Positions 17,851 through 25,457 of a stretch of DNA of 64,000 nucleotides are shown here, piece after piece (within the stretch, counting starts at the first letter, position 1; the number at the start of each line of letters is the position of its first letter). Position numbers and translations under genes: made by a program. The notes below the pieces were generated by a model. The model made no database searches. It was not told where the DNA came from and saw only the letters and a list, made by a program, of their open reading frames with translations. The DNA is from an uncultured Lachnospiraceae bacterium (lineage in GTDB: Bacteria > Bacillota > Clostridia > Lachnospirales > Lachnospiraceae), in assembly GCA_902780405.1 (NCBI GenBank), contig CACZFI010000001.1, positions 310,001-374,000 on the forward strand, read 5' to 3'.

Positions 17851-19261
17851 AAGAAAGAATGTCCCCATCGTGGTGATCACCTATCTGATGACTGCCGTAT
17901 TTATGGCAATGATCGGTTATGTGATCTACTTCATGCAGTTTGAAGCGGAGCGTACCATCGCAAATTCGAGAAATGTGCGACAGGATTCCTTCGCAGACAA
18001 GGTGGAACGCGGCGACATCATCACCTCGGACGGAGAAGTGATCGCCACGAGCACCACGGACGAAAACGGCGTGACAAAACGCAGCTATCCCCACGGCAAC
18101 ATGTTTGCCCATGTAACCGGTTACGACGCACACGGAAAAGCCGGACTTGAACTATCGGGTAACTTCTACATGCTTCGGACACATATCCAGGTATTCGAAC
18201 GCGTGATGAAGGAGCTTGCGGACGAAAAAAATCGCGGTGACAATATCGTGACCACAGTACGATACGATTTGCAGGCAAGAGCATATAATGCCCTTGGCGA
18301 CGCAAGAGGCGCAGTCATCGCCATCGAACCTTCCACAGGTAAGATCCTCTGCATGGTTTCAAAACCCGATTTTGATCCGAACGAGATCGATGCGGTATGG
18401 GATTACATGCAGACGGAAGAGGGTGCGGAAAGCTCCATTTTATTGAACCGCGCAACCCAAGGGTACTATGCGCCAGGCTCCACATTCAAGGTGGTTACCT
18501 TGCTTGAGTATATGCGTGAGCATCCGAATGATTACGAGAATTACAACTATTACTGTGAGTCGGACGGCACATTTAACGATGTCTATATTCACTGTTACGG
18601 CGATACGGCACACGGTGAGGAAAGCCTCAAGGATTCCCTTGCCTACTCCTGCAATGCTTCTTTCGCAAATATCGGCGTGGGGCTTAACAAGTCCTCTTAC
18701 AGAAAAACCGCCGAGGAGCTTTTGTTTAACAAGGAGCTTCCTTTTGACGGCACCTATGTAAAATCGTCCTTTACCATTGACGAAAACAGCGCAGACTACG
18801 AGATTCCCCAGACTGCCATCGGTCAGGGAGACACAAAGATGACACCGCTTCACGGTGCCATGATCACATCGGCCATCGCCAACGGCGGTGTCCTGATGAA
18901 GCCCTATATGATCGAGCGTGTTGAAAATGACGACGGTGCGAAGATCAAGGAGTTTAAACCGAAGACCTACGGTGCCCTGATGGAAAGCAACGAGGCAAAA
19001 GTCCTGACCGAATACATGAAATCCGTTGCCGATTACGGTACTGCCGCATGGTATTTTTCGGATGCAAGCTATGACGTCGCAGCGAAAACCGGTACGGCAG
19101 AGTATGACGACGAAGGACACAGTAATTCCTGGTTTATCGGTTTTTCCAATCCGGATCATCCCGATCTGGTCGTATGTGTTCTGACTGAAGATGTCGAACG
19201 CACCGGACTTACATCTTCCTCCGTTGCAAGGCAATTGTTTGACGCATATTACGGGTATTGA
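17750..19261 (+). CDS. Class B penicillin-binding protein (transpeptidase)
   Basis: A 503-residue D,D-transpeptidase that probably pairs with the upstream SEDS protein. One membrane anchor lies near residues 42-62 (VITYLMTAVFMAMIGYVIYF). Active-site motifs are S244 in APGSTFKVVT, SCN in YSCNASF, and KTG in AAKTGTAEYDD. It lacks the long N-terminal pedestal of PBP2 and resembles the short PbpA-type group. I chose ATG 17750, nine bases after GAGG, over ATG 17735, which has no ribosome binding site. Either start leaves an unusually long overlap with the FtsW-like gene. Confidence 0.92.
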   Translation: MKKTKNEQRPSSSVQLTPEEDFLAKDRERAKNNKRKNVPIVVITYLMTAVFMAMIGYVIYFMQFEAERTIANSRNVRQDSFADKVERGDIITSDGEVIATSTTDENGVTKRSYPHGNMFAHVTGYDAHGKAGLELSGNFYMLRTHIQVFERVMKELADEKNRGDNIVTTVRYDLQARAYNALGDARGAVIAIEPSTGKILCMVSKPDFDPNEIDAVWDYMQTEEGAESSILLNRATQGYYAPGSTFKVVTLLEYMREHPNDYENYNYYCESDGTFNDVYIHCYGDTAHGEESLKDSLAYSCNASFANIGVGLNKSSYRKTAEELLFNKELPFDGTYVKSSFTIDENSADYEIPQTAIGQGDTKMTPLHGAMITSAIANGGVLMKPYMIERVENDDGAKIKEFKPKTYGALMESNEAKVLTEYMKSVADYGTAAWYFSDASYDVAAKTGTAEYDDEGHSNSWFIGFSNPDHPDLVVCVLTEDVERTGLTSSSVARQLFDAYYGY

Positions 19262-19286
19262 AATAACACCTCTGATTTGGTATAAT
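19258..19286 (+). promoter_or_regulatory. Sigma-A promoter of the Nudix gene
   Basis: TTGAAA (19258-19263), 17-base spacer, TATAAT (19281-19286). The -35 overlaps the stop codon of the PBP gene. Confidence 0.75.
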
Positions 19287-19322
19287 TACCTCAATTTAGG
19301 CACACATGCAGGAGGAACTTCT

Positions 19323-19775
19323 ATGATTGAAGCAACGAGCTGCGGCGGTGTGGTAATATTCAGAGGAAAGATTTTGCTCCTGTACAAAAACTACAGGAAC
19401 AAGTACGAGGGTTGGGTGCTTCCGAAAGGAACAGTAGAAGAAGGAGAGGAGCACAACGAAACAGCCCTTCGGGAAGTAAGAGAAGAGACCGGAGTCAAGG
19501 CGCAGATCATCAAGTATATCGGAAAGAGCAACTACACCTTCAACACGTCCTACGATGTGGTGAACAAGGATGTACACTGGTATCTGATGATGGCGGACAG
19601 CTATTACAGCAAGCCACAGCGTGAAGAGTATTTTATGGATTCCGGGTATTACAAATTTCATGAGGCTTACCACCTGCTGAAATTCCCAAATGAAAAGCAG
19701 ATGTTGGATCAGGCTTATGCCGAGTATCAGACACTCAAGCGAAACAATCTTTGGGGAAGCAAAAAGTACTTCTAG
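19323..19775 (+). CDS. Nudix hydrolase
   Basis: A 150-residue enzyme that hydrolyses nucleoside diphosphates linked to another group; its substrate is unknown. The Nudix box is complete: G-x5-E-x7-REVREETGV within KGTVEEGEEHNETALREV. The start ATG follows CAGGAGG; upstream in-frame codons lie in the promoter. It stands alone, between a promoter overlapping the PBP stop and a hairpin at 19781. Confidence 0.9.
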   Translation: MIEATSCGGVVIFRGKILLLYKNYRNKYEGWVLPKGTVEEGEEHNETALREVREETGVKAQIIKYIGKSNYTFNTSYDVVNKDVHWYLMMADSYYSKPQREEYFMDSGYYKFHEAYHLLKFPNEKQMLDQAYAEYQTLKRNNLWGSKKYF

Positions 19776-19780
19776 TTGAT

Positions 19781-19814
19781 ATGAGATGCATAAAAAGCAT
19801 CTCATATTGCTTTT
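19781..19814 (+). terminator. Terminator after the Nudix gene
   Basis: The stem ATGAGATGC / GCATCTCAT with a 7-base loop is followed by a short T-rich tract (ATTGCTTTT). Confidence 0.65.
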
Positions 19815-19828
19815 GAAAGAGGATGAGT

Positions 19829-20761
19829 ATGAGCGAAGAAAAAAACACAAACGAGAATCTTACAGAGGAGAAAGAGGCTGTAACCGAGATCACGGAAACC
19901 GCCGCTGTGTCAAAAACCAAGAAAAAGAAGCGCAAGAAAGGCATGAACTTTTTATACTGGTTTTTGATGGCAATCTTTATCGGCATCTTCACTTTTTGCG
20001 CACTCTATCTGATCCGTTATTACGGACAGGACAAGAAGAGCAAGGATACCTACGAGGATCTGCGCGAACTTGTGGTGGATGAGGATAACACAGAAGAAGA
20101 GGATGTTGTCTATGAAGCTACCGCATCCGATATTCCGGGACAGGAGTTTGTCGTAGTCGACGGCAAGAAGATCTTAAAGCGCTTCCGGAATCTCTACCAC
20201 AAGAACCATGATTTTTACGGTTGGCTTAAGATTGACGGGACCAAGATCGATTATCCCGTTATGTACACACCGGACAACGAGGAGTTTTATCTCTACCGTG
20301 ACTTCAACAAGGAGAACAACAATTCCGGTACACCCTTTGTCGATACGGCAAGTGATGTGGAGCTTCCGAGCGACAATATTTTGATCTACGGACACAACAT
20401 GCAGACCAATACCATGTTCCACGATATCCTTCAGTACGAGAAGGAAGACTTCTACAAGAAACACAAGAAGCTTACCTTTGATACCATCTACGGCGAGGGA
20501 GAATACGAAGTGATTGCCGCTTTCTATACACAGATCTACGGAAAGAATGACACCAGTCACTTCAAGTATTATCAGTTCTTCAACGCCGCCAACGAAAACG
20601 ACTTTGACAACTATGTCACCAACTGCAAGGCACTTACCGCATACGAGATTCCCACAACCGCAAAATACGGCGATCACCTGATCACTCTTTCCACCTGTGC
20701 TTATCATGTGGAGGACGGTCGATTTGTCGTTGTTGCGAAAAAGGTCGAGGATGCTGATTGA
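19829..20761 (+). CDS. Class B sortase
   Basis: A 310-residue membrane transpeptidase that anchors surface proteins to peptidoglycan. A charged N-terminus and a KKKKRKK patch precede one helix (LYWFLMAIFIGIFTFCALYL). The catalytic triad is visible: H189 in IYGHNMQTNTMFHDIL, C290 in TLSTC and R298 in EDGRFVVVAKK. SrtB enzymes usually recognise NPQTN-type signals, but no sortase substrate is encoded nearby. ATG 19829 is preferred over ATG 19823 because the latter touches the GAGG site. The stop codon overlaps the tRNA-Leu promoter. Confidence 0.92.
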   Translation: MSEEKNTNENLTEEKEAVTEITETAAVSKTKKKKRKKGMNFLYWFLMAIFIGIFTFCALYLIRYYGQDKKSKDTYEDLRELVVDEDNTEEEDVVYEATASDIPGQEFVVVDGKKILKRFRNLYHKNHDFYGWLKIDGTKIDYPVMYTPDNEEFYLYRDFNKENNNSGTPFVDTASDVELPSDNILIYGHNMQTNTMFHDILQYEKEDFYKKHKKLTFDTIYGEGEYEVIAAFYTQIYGKNDTSHFKYYQFFNAANENDFDNYVTNCKALTAYEIPTTAKYGDHLITLSTCAYHVEDGRFVVVAKKVEDAD

Positions 20762-20786
20762 CAAGAGCACATCAGTACAGTATAAT
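20758..20786 (+). promoter_or_regulatory. Consensus sigma-A promoter of tRNA-Leu
   Basis: Perfect TTGACA (20758-20763) and TATAAT (20781-20786) with a 17-base spacer, 29 bases upstream of the tRNA. The -35 overlaps the sortase stop codon. Confidence 0.85.
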
Positions 20787-20815
20787 GGCATTCGTGTGAA
20801 AAATAGATAGCACGG

Positions 20816-20899
20816 GCCGGTGTGTCGGAATTGGCAGACGAGGCAGACTCAAAATCTGTTGCGGGCAACCGCGTATGGGTTCAAGTCCCATCACCGGCA
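20816..20899 (+). tRNA. tRNA-Leu (anticodon CAA)
   Basis: The 84-nt gene has acceptor GCCGGTG pairing with CACCGGC, a D-loop with TTGGCAGACG, anticodon loop CTCAAAA (anticodon CAA, reading UUG), a long variable arm typical of Leu (TTGCGGGCAACCGCG) and T-arm GGGTTCAAGTCCC. The 3' CCA is not encoded. A terminator follows directly. Confidence 0.96.
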
Positions 20900-20904
20900 T
20901 AAAA
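20887..20904 (+). repeat. tRNA-Leu 3'-end repeat, copy 1
   Basis: The 18-base word CCCATCACCGGCATAAAA, covering the T-arm/acceptor end and the next five bases, recurs exactly at 21011-21028. Confidence 0.75.
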
Positions 20905-20929
20905 AGATAGGGTTCCCCTATCTTTTTTT
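20901..20929 (+). terminator. Intrinsic terminator of tRNA-Leu
   Basis: AAAAAGATAGGG pairs with CCTATCTTTTT and runs into a T tract. Confidence 0.9.
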
Positions 20930-20937
20930 GTCGGTGC

Positions 20938-20960
20938 CTTGAACCCATGGGGTTCAAGGT
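20938..20960. repeat. Perfect palindrome downstream of tRNA-Leu
   Basis: CCTTGAACCC / GGGTTCAAGG with a 3-base centre. One arm echoes the T-arm sequence of the tRNA. Confidence 0.65.
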
Positions 20961-21098
20961 CTCGCCTTCGGCTCGGTCGGCGCAAAACGTGTGCCACAGG
21001 CACACTGCGCCCCATCACCGGCATAAAACAGCATTCCTTTGAATCGGTGCAAAACGTGTTCCACAGGCGTACTACAGTCTCGCCTTCGGCTCGGTCGG
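20960..21098 (+). repeat. Two 21-bp direct repeats downstream of tRNA-Leu
   Basis: An identical 21-base word, beginning TCTCGCCTTCGGC, is present at 20960-20980 and 21078-21098. A second, imperfect repeat (GCAAAACGTGT then CCACAGGC) is at about 20982-21001 and 21048-21067. The 630-base region between tRNA-Leu and the GTPase gene holds these repeats, the duplicated tRNA end, the nested palindrome at 21112 and a promoter. I see no credible gene in it. Confidence 0.7.
21011..21028 (+). repeat. tRNA-Leu 3'-end repeat, copy 2
   Basis: Exact 18-base copy of the tRNA-Leu 3' end, 124 bases downstream of copy 1. The reverse complement of its first ten bases (CGGTGATGGG) occurs at 21096-21105, so this copy can also form the base of a hairpin of about 95 bases. 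Confidence 0.75.
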
Positions 21099-21111
21099 TG
21101 ATGGGAAAAGA

Positions 21112-21322
21112 TGCGGATGCATAATGCTGTGTGAATTAGCGTGAGGGAGACTCCTTCTGCTTGCATCCCGTACGGCACAGCAAGCCGAGACATGGATGTC
21201 GAGGCAGGCACCGATTTTCCACGGACGGAAAACCGATGCCGGTTGCGTACGGAGAATGCAACTACGCCGGGATGCTTAGCAGAATGTCTCCCGGGAGCTC
21301 TCACACAGCATGTGTATCCGCA
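21112..21322. repeat. Large nested imperfect palindrome
   Basis: Three concentric pairs of arms can fold together. The outer arms are 21112-21134 and 21301-21322 (sharing ATGCTGTGTGA and its complement). The middle arms are 21145-21170 and 21268-21292 (GGGAGAC, TTCTGCT and GCATCCCG with their complements). The inner pair is 21207-21220 with 21227-21240. The arrangement suggests a structured RNA or a miniature inverted-repeat element. A second possible partner for the outer left arm lies at about 21330-21345. Confidence 0.65.
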
Positions 21323-21393
21323 CCCGTTTACGCATTCGCATCCGCTGCCTCTTCGTACTCTTAAACATCCTGTGGCGTGGCATGTCTCATATA

Positions 21394-21402
21394 TGGTATA
21401 AT
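21394..21402 (+). promoter_or_regulatory. Extended -10 promoter of the GTPase-NYN gene
   Basis: TGG followed by TATAAT (21397-21402); no clear -35 is seen. It lies 43 bases before the start codon. Confidence 0.55.
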
Positions 21403-21445
21403 GAACCGAAAACGAACATGAAGCAATTCTTAGATGGGGGAGTGT

Positions 21446-24025
21446 ATGAAGAAACTGACCGTGGGGATTCTGGCGCATGTGGACGCCGGCAAGACAACGC
21501 TTTCGGAAGCAATTCTATATAAGACAGGTGTTGTGAAGAAACTCGGCCGTGTAGATAACGGCGACTGTCTGCTCGATTCGGATGAGCAGGAGAGACGCCG
21601 CGGCATCACGATCTTCTCCAAAGAAGCGCGCGCCGCTTTGGAACGCCACGAACTGATCCTGGTGGATACACCGGGACATGTTGACTTTACCGCAGAGACA
21701 GAACGTACACTGATGGTTCTCGACTATGCGATTCTTTTGATTTCAGCCGCAGACGGTGTAACGGGACATACAAAGACCCTGCAGCGTCTGCTTTCCACTT
21801 ATCATATCCCGACCTTTATATTTGTAAATAAAATGGATCGACCGGACGTTGACCGCGAGAAACTGATGGAAGATCTTCGTGAGAATCTCTCGGAGTGCTG
21901 CGTTGATTTTACCGATATCAGCGAGAATGAAGACGGCTTTCTCGAGGGAGAAGTTGCCGAGGAAATCGGTCTTTTATCAGGGGATGAGTCCGTCCTTGCC
22001 GAGGTGCTTCGCTATGGCTCCGTGGACGTTGCCGTATTGCGCGACATGATAACCGAACGAAAACTTTTTCCGGTATACTTTGGGTCGGCTCTTCGGCTTA
22101 CGGGGATTGACGAACTGCTGGATGCCATCGATCAGTTTTCGGCTGATCCCGTCTACCCGGAGGAATTCGGTGCGAAGGTTTATAAGATCACAAGAGATGC
22201 GAAGGGCAATCGTCTGACACATATGAAACTGACCGGCGGACAGCTTCGTGTACGCGACAATATCGGAGATGACGGAGAGAAGGTTACCGAGATCCGCCTC
22301 TATAACGGTGAGCGATATGAGACAACCGGTGAGGTATCTGCGGGTGATATCTGCGCAATCCTTGGTCCTTCCGAAACCGTAAGCGGTATGGGACTCGGCG
22401 CAGACGCAGGCACCGGCAACGCCTTGATCGAACCGGTGATCCGCTACAGGATGCTCCTTCCGACGGATGTCAATCCCAGACAGTTTTATCCGAAGCTTAC
22501 CGAACTGACCGAGGAACTGCCCGAGCTTTCATGTTCCTGGGACGAGGAACACGGTGAGATCCATGTATATCTGATGGGCCAGGTTCAGCTTGAGATCCTG
22601 ACCGAACTTTTGATGGTTCGATATGAGGTGCGTCCTTCCTTTGATACCGGAAGGATCACATACAAAGAGACTATATCAAGCTCCGCAATCGGTGTCGGTC
22701 ACTTTGAACCCCTAAGACACTATGCGGAGGTTCACGTGCGCTTAGAGCCCGGTGAAGCAGGAAGCGGCATATCCGTAAACTCCAAACTTTCCGTGGACGT
22801 GCTTTCGGCTAACTGGCAAAAGCAGATCCTGCATCATCTCACGCAAAAGCAGCATCGCGGTGTTCTTACCGGATCATTGCTTACCGATACAAAGATCACT
22901 CTGATCAACGGAAAAGCACATCCGAAACATACCGAGGGCGGTGACTTCAGAAAGGCTTCCGTTCGCGCGGTCAGACAGGGACTGATGCAGGCTGAAAGCG
23001 TACTGCTTGAACCTTATTATGATTTTGTCCTTACAATCCCTTCCGGAACCGTGGGCAAGGCCATGATGGAATTAGAGTCACGACACGCCGTGTTAAATCC
23101 GCCGGAGACATCCGGTGACGAAGCGATCCTTACCGGCTACGGTCCCGTATCGACCCTGATGGACTATCAGATCAATTTAAGATCTTATACTGCGGGACAG
23201 GGCACCATGGATGTATTCCTTCGCGGCTACGGACCCTGCCACAATACGGAAGAAGTAGTAGAAACCATCGGCTATGATCCGGATGCGGATCTTGCCAATC
23301 CTGCTTCGTCTGTCTTTTGCGCGCACGGCGCAGGCTTTATCGTGCCTTGGAATGAGGTTCCGGAGCATATGCACCTTACCGACGAAATCGGATATGATGC
23401 AGCCGGCCCTGTAAAGACCATCCATACAGAGGCCTTCGATTACAGCATTGATCTTGAGGAGATCGACAGTATCCTTAAAAAAACAGCTTCCGCAAATGCT
23501 AATCATAAAAAGCAAATGTATACGAAAAAGAAGCCGGCTGTCGTGCCGGAAGCAAAGTCCGTACCCAAGGCAAGGCCTTCTATAAACAAGCCGAAGCTTT
23601 TGATGGTTGACGGCTTCAATGTGATCCACGCCTGGGAAGATCTTCGCGATCTGCTCGCCGACCGTATGGATGCGGCCACCGATAAACTGATCGATATACT
23701 TTCGAATTATGCCGGTATGTCCGGCGAAGAAGTCTTTGTCGTATTTGACGGGTATCGTGTCAAAGGCAACAAGGGCAGCATCTACGAAAAGGGCGGAATC
23801 ACCGTGGTGCATACAATGGAAAACCAGACAGCGGATGCCTTTATCGAACGCTTCACGCACGAGAAGAAGGGAAGCTATGATATAACGGTTGCAACCTCAG
23901 ACGGCATGATCCAGCAGATTGTAAGAGGAGCCGGGGCCAATGTGATCTCTTCAAGAGAATTGGAAGAAAAAATAAAAGTACTTGCAAATAATTTTAGAAT
24001 GGAATATAATGTAACAGAAATATAG
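21446..24025 (+). CDS. EF-G/TetM-like ribosomal GTPase fused to a YacP/Rae1-type NYN nuclease
   Basis: The 859-residue protein starts MKKLTVGILAHVDAGKTT (P-loop K16), aligned with Tet(M); the in-frame ATG at 21434 would add four residues. Other GTPase motifs are RRRGITIF, DTPGHVDF and NKMD, followed by EF-G-like domains II-V. The domain IV loop that in Tet(M)/Tet(O) reads YSPVST is HPKHTEGGDF here (residues 492-501), so this is probably not a tetracycline-resistance protein. After a basic linker (about 680-715) comes a NYN/PIN-like domain matching B. subtilis YacP (Rae1), with acidic residues D722 (VDGFN), D768 (FDGYR), D797 (TADAF) and D819 (TSDG). Rae1 cuts mRNA in the ribosomal A site. The fusion suggests a factor that enters the A site and cleaves mRNA there; that function is inference. 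Confidence 0.9.
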   Translation: MKKLTVGILAHVDAGKTTLSEAILYKTGVVKKLGRVDNGDCLLDSDEQERRRGITIFSKEARAALERHELILVDTPGHVDFTAETERTLMVLDYAILLISAADGVTGHTKTLQRLLSTYHIPTFIFVNKMDRPDVDREKLMEDLRENLSECCVDFTDISENEDGFLEGEVAEEIGLLSGDESVLAEVLRYGSVDVAVLRDMITERKLFPVYFGSALRLTGIDELLDAIDQFSADPVYPEEFGAKVYKITRDAKGNRLTHMKLTGGQLRVRDNIGDDGEKVTEIRLYNGERYETTGEVSAGDICAILGPSETVSGMGLGADAGTGNALIEPVIRYRMLLPTDVNPRQFYPKLTELTEELPELSCSWDEEHGEIHVYLMGQVQLEILTELLMVRYEVRPSFDTGRITYKETISSSAIGVGHFEPLRHYAEVHVRLEPGEAGSGISVNSKLSVDVLSANWQKQILHHLTQKQHRGVLTGSLLTDTKITLINGKAHPKHTEGGDFRKASVRAVRQGLMQAESVLLEPYYDFVLTIPSGTVGKAMMELESRHAVLNPPETSGDEAILTGYGPVSTLMDYQINLRSYTAGQGTMDVFLRGYGPCHNTEEVVETIGYDPDADLANPASSVFCAHGAGFIVPWNEVPEHMHLTDEIGYDAAGPVKTIHTEAFDYSIDLEEIDSILKKTASANANHKKQMYTKKKPAVVPEAKSVPKARPSINKPKLLMVDGFNVIHAWEDLRDLLADRMDAATDKLIDILSNYAGMSGEEVFVVFDGYRVKGNKGSIYEKGGITVVHTMENQTADAFIERFTHEKKGSYDITVATSDGMIQQIVRGAGANVISSRELEEKIKVLANNFRMEYNVTEI

Positions 24026-24068
24026 TTGTACACAATCTAATTATACAAAATCAAAAGGAGGAAACATT

Positions 24069-24377
24069 ATGGCAAGTTTAGCAGTTAACAAAGATAATTT
24101 CGAGGCAGAAGTATTAAAGTCAGAGGTACCCGTACTTGTGGATTTCTGGGCATCCTGGTGCGGACCCTGCCGTATGCTCGGCCCAATCGTTGAAGAAATC
24201 TCCGAGGAGAGATCCGATATCAAGGTATGCAAGGTTGACGTTGATGCCAATCAGGATCTTGCAGCGAAGTACGGTGTAATGAGTATCCCCTTCGTGGCAC
24301 TGTTTAAGGGCGGTGAGGTTGCAAAGTCTTCCGTCGGAGCAGTACCCAAGAGCGAGCTTCTGGCCCTGCTTGATTAA
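24069..24377 (+). CDS. trxA: Thioredoxin
   Basis: A 102-residue thiol-disulfide reductant with the WASWCGPCRM active site, the VDVDAN segment and the cis-Pro loop (MSIPF). A strong AAGGAGG site precedes the ATG. It forms an operon with trxB eleven bases downstream, which regenerates it. I see no well-spaced promoter in the 43-base gap after the GTPase gene. Confidence 0.96.
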   Translation: MASLAVNKDNFEAEVLKSEVPVLVDFWASWCGPCRMLGPIVEEISEERSDIKVCKVDVDANQDLAAKYGVMSIPFVALFKGGEVAKSSVGAVPKSELLALLD

Positions 24378-24388
24378 GAGGTATACCT

Positions 24389-25291
24389 ATGTATGATGTT
24401 TTAATTATCGGCGCCGGTACGGCAGGTCTTACCGCAGCAATCTACACCATGCGTGCCGGAAAGACCGCGTGTGTTATAGAATCCAATATGTACGGCGGAC
24501 AGATCGTAAATTCTCCCGCTGTGGAAAACTATCCCGGATTTGCATCCATATCGGGATACGATTATGCGAACCAGTTGTATGAGCAGGCCAAGGGATGCGG
24601 TGCGGATTACGTGACCGACAATATCACTTCCGTTTATCGGGGTGCGTCTTCATTTACAGCCATCGGAGTTTCCGGTAAGTACGAAAGCCGTACGTTGATC
24701 CTCGCAATAGGCGCAAAGAGACGAAAGATGGGCGTGGCCGGAGAAGATGCATTTTCCGGAAAGGGCGTATCTTACTGCGCTACCTGTGACGGCATGTTCT
24801 TTAGAGGAAAGGATGTCGCTGTATTGGGCGGTGGCAACACCGCATTCGATGACGCATTGTTTTTATCCAATTACTGTAATTCAGTAACCATTCTGCACAG
24901 AAGGGACGGTTTCCGCGGTGAGGCGGCAAAACTCGCTTCCTTGAAGGAGCGTGAGAATGTCCGTTTCATCACCGATGTCACTGTGGATGAGATTACCGGA
25001 GACGCAAAAGTATCAGCGATCCGATATACGGACAAGAAGTCCGGTGAGAAGAAGGAACTTTCCGTTGACGGCGTCTTTGTTGCCATCGGTCAGGAACCCG
25101 ATACGGCCTTTCTTGAAGGTGTTGTGGAACTCGACGCTGCGGGGTATATCGTGGCAGGAGAGGATTGCGAGACCAATGTGGAAGGAATCTACGCAGCCGG
25201 AGACTGCCGTACCAAAAAGATCCGTCAGCTTACCACAGCTGCTGCAGACGGAACCGTAGCGGCACTTGCTGCAGTTACATATATCGAATAA
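24389..25291 (+). CDS. trxB: Thioredoxin reductase
   Basis: A 300-residue FAD/NADPH enzyme that reduces thioredoxin. FAD-binding GAGTAGLTAAIY is at the N-terminus, the redox CATCDG motif is near residue 130, the NADPH-binding GGGNTAFDDALFL follows, and the C-terminal FAD motif is IYAAGDCRTKKIRQL. It is closed by a terminator. Confidence 0.96.
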   Translation: MYDVLIIGAGTAGLTAAIYTMRAGKTACVIESNMYGGQIVNSPAVENYPGFASISGYDYANQLYEQAKGCGADYVTDNITSVYRGASSFTAIGVSGKYESRTLILAIGAKRRKMGVAGEDAFSGKGVSYCATCDGMFFRGKDVAVLGGGNTAFDDALFLSNYCNSVTILHRRDGFRGEAAKLASLKERENVRFITDVTVDEITGDAKVSAIRYTDKKSGEKKELSVDGVFVAIGQEPDTAFLEGVVELDAAGYIVAGEDCETNVEGIYAAGDCRTKKIRQLTTAAADGTVAALAAVTYIE

Positions 25292-25304
25292 ATTTATCAT
25301 GAAC

Positions 25305-25353
25305 GGCGGCTGCGCTTTTTCATACAGTGTATGAGGGCACAGCCGTCTTTTTT
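25305..25353 (+). terminator. Terminator after trxB
   Basis: GGCGGCTGCG pairs with CACAGCCGTC, with a small inner TCATAC/GTATGA hairpin, and is followed by seven T residues. Confidence 0.8.
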
Positions 25354-25389
25354 CTATTATTTCGGCAAATGAATCAGGCACCTTTTTTG

Positions 25390-25418
25390 TTGTCACTCAT
25401 GGGTAAATATGGTATAGT
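25390..25418 (+). promoter_or_regulatory. Promoter at the head of the 23-gene run
   Basis: TTGTCA (25390-25395), 17-base spacer, TATAGT (25413-25418), 39 bases before the VanY-like start. Confidence 0.65.
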
Positions 25419-25457
25419 ATATGCGATTATGCATACCCATAAAAAGGAGAGGTGAAC

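Noticed and set aside
18440..19234. 264-codon minus-strand frame opposite the class B PBP
   Set aside because: The plus strand carries clear SxxK, SxN and KTG motifs; the opposite frame shows none.
20939..21522. Several short frames, up to 174 codons, downstream of tRNA-Leu
   Set aside because: They cover repeats and the nested palindrome, lack ribosome binding sites, and give Arg/His/Pro/Ser-rich products without family features.
21446..24025. Calling the GTPase a tetracycline resistance gene
   Set aside because: The tip loop characteristic of Tet(M)/Tet(O) is absent and a nuclease domain is fused. Resistance cannot be supported from sequence.
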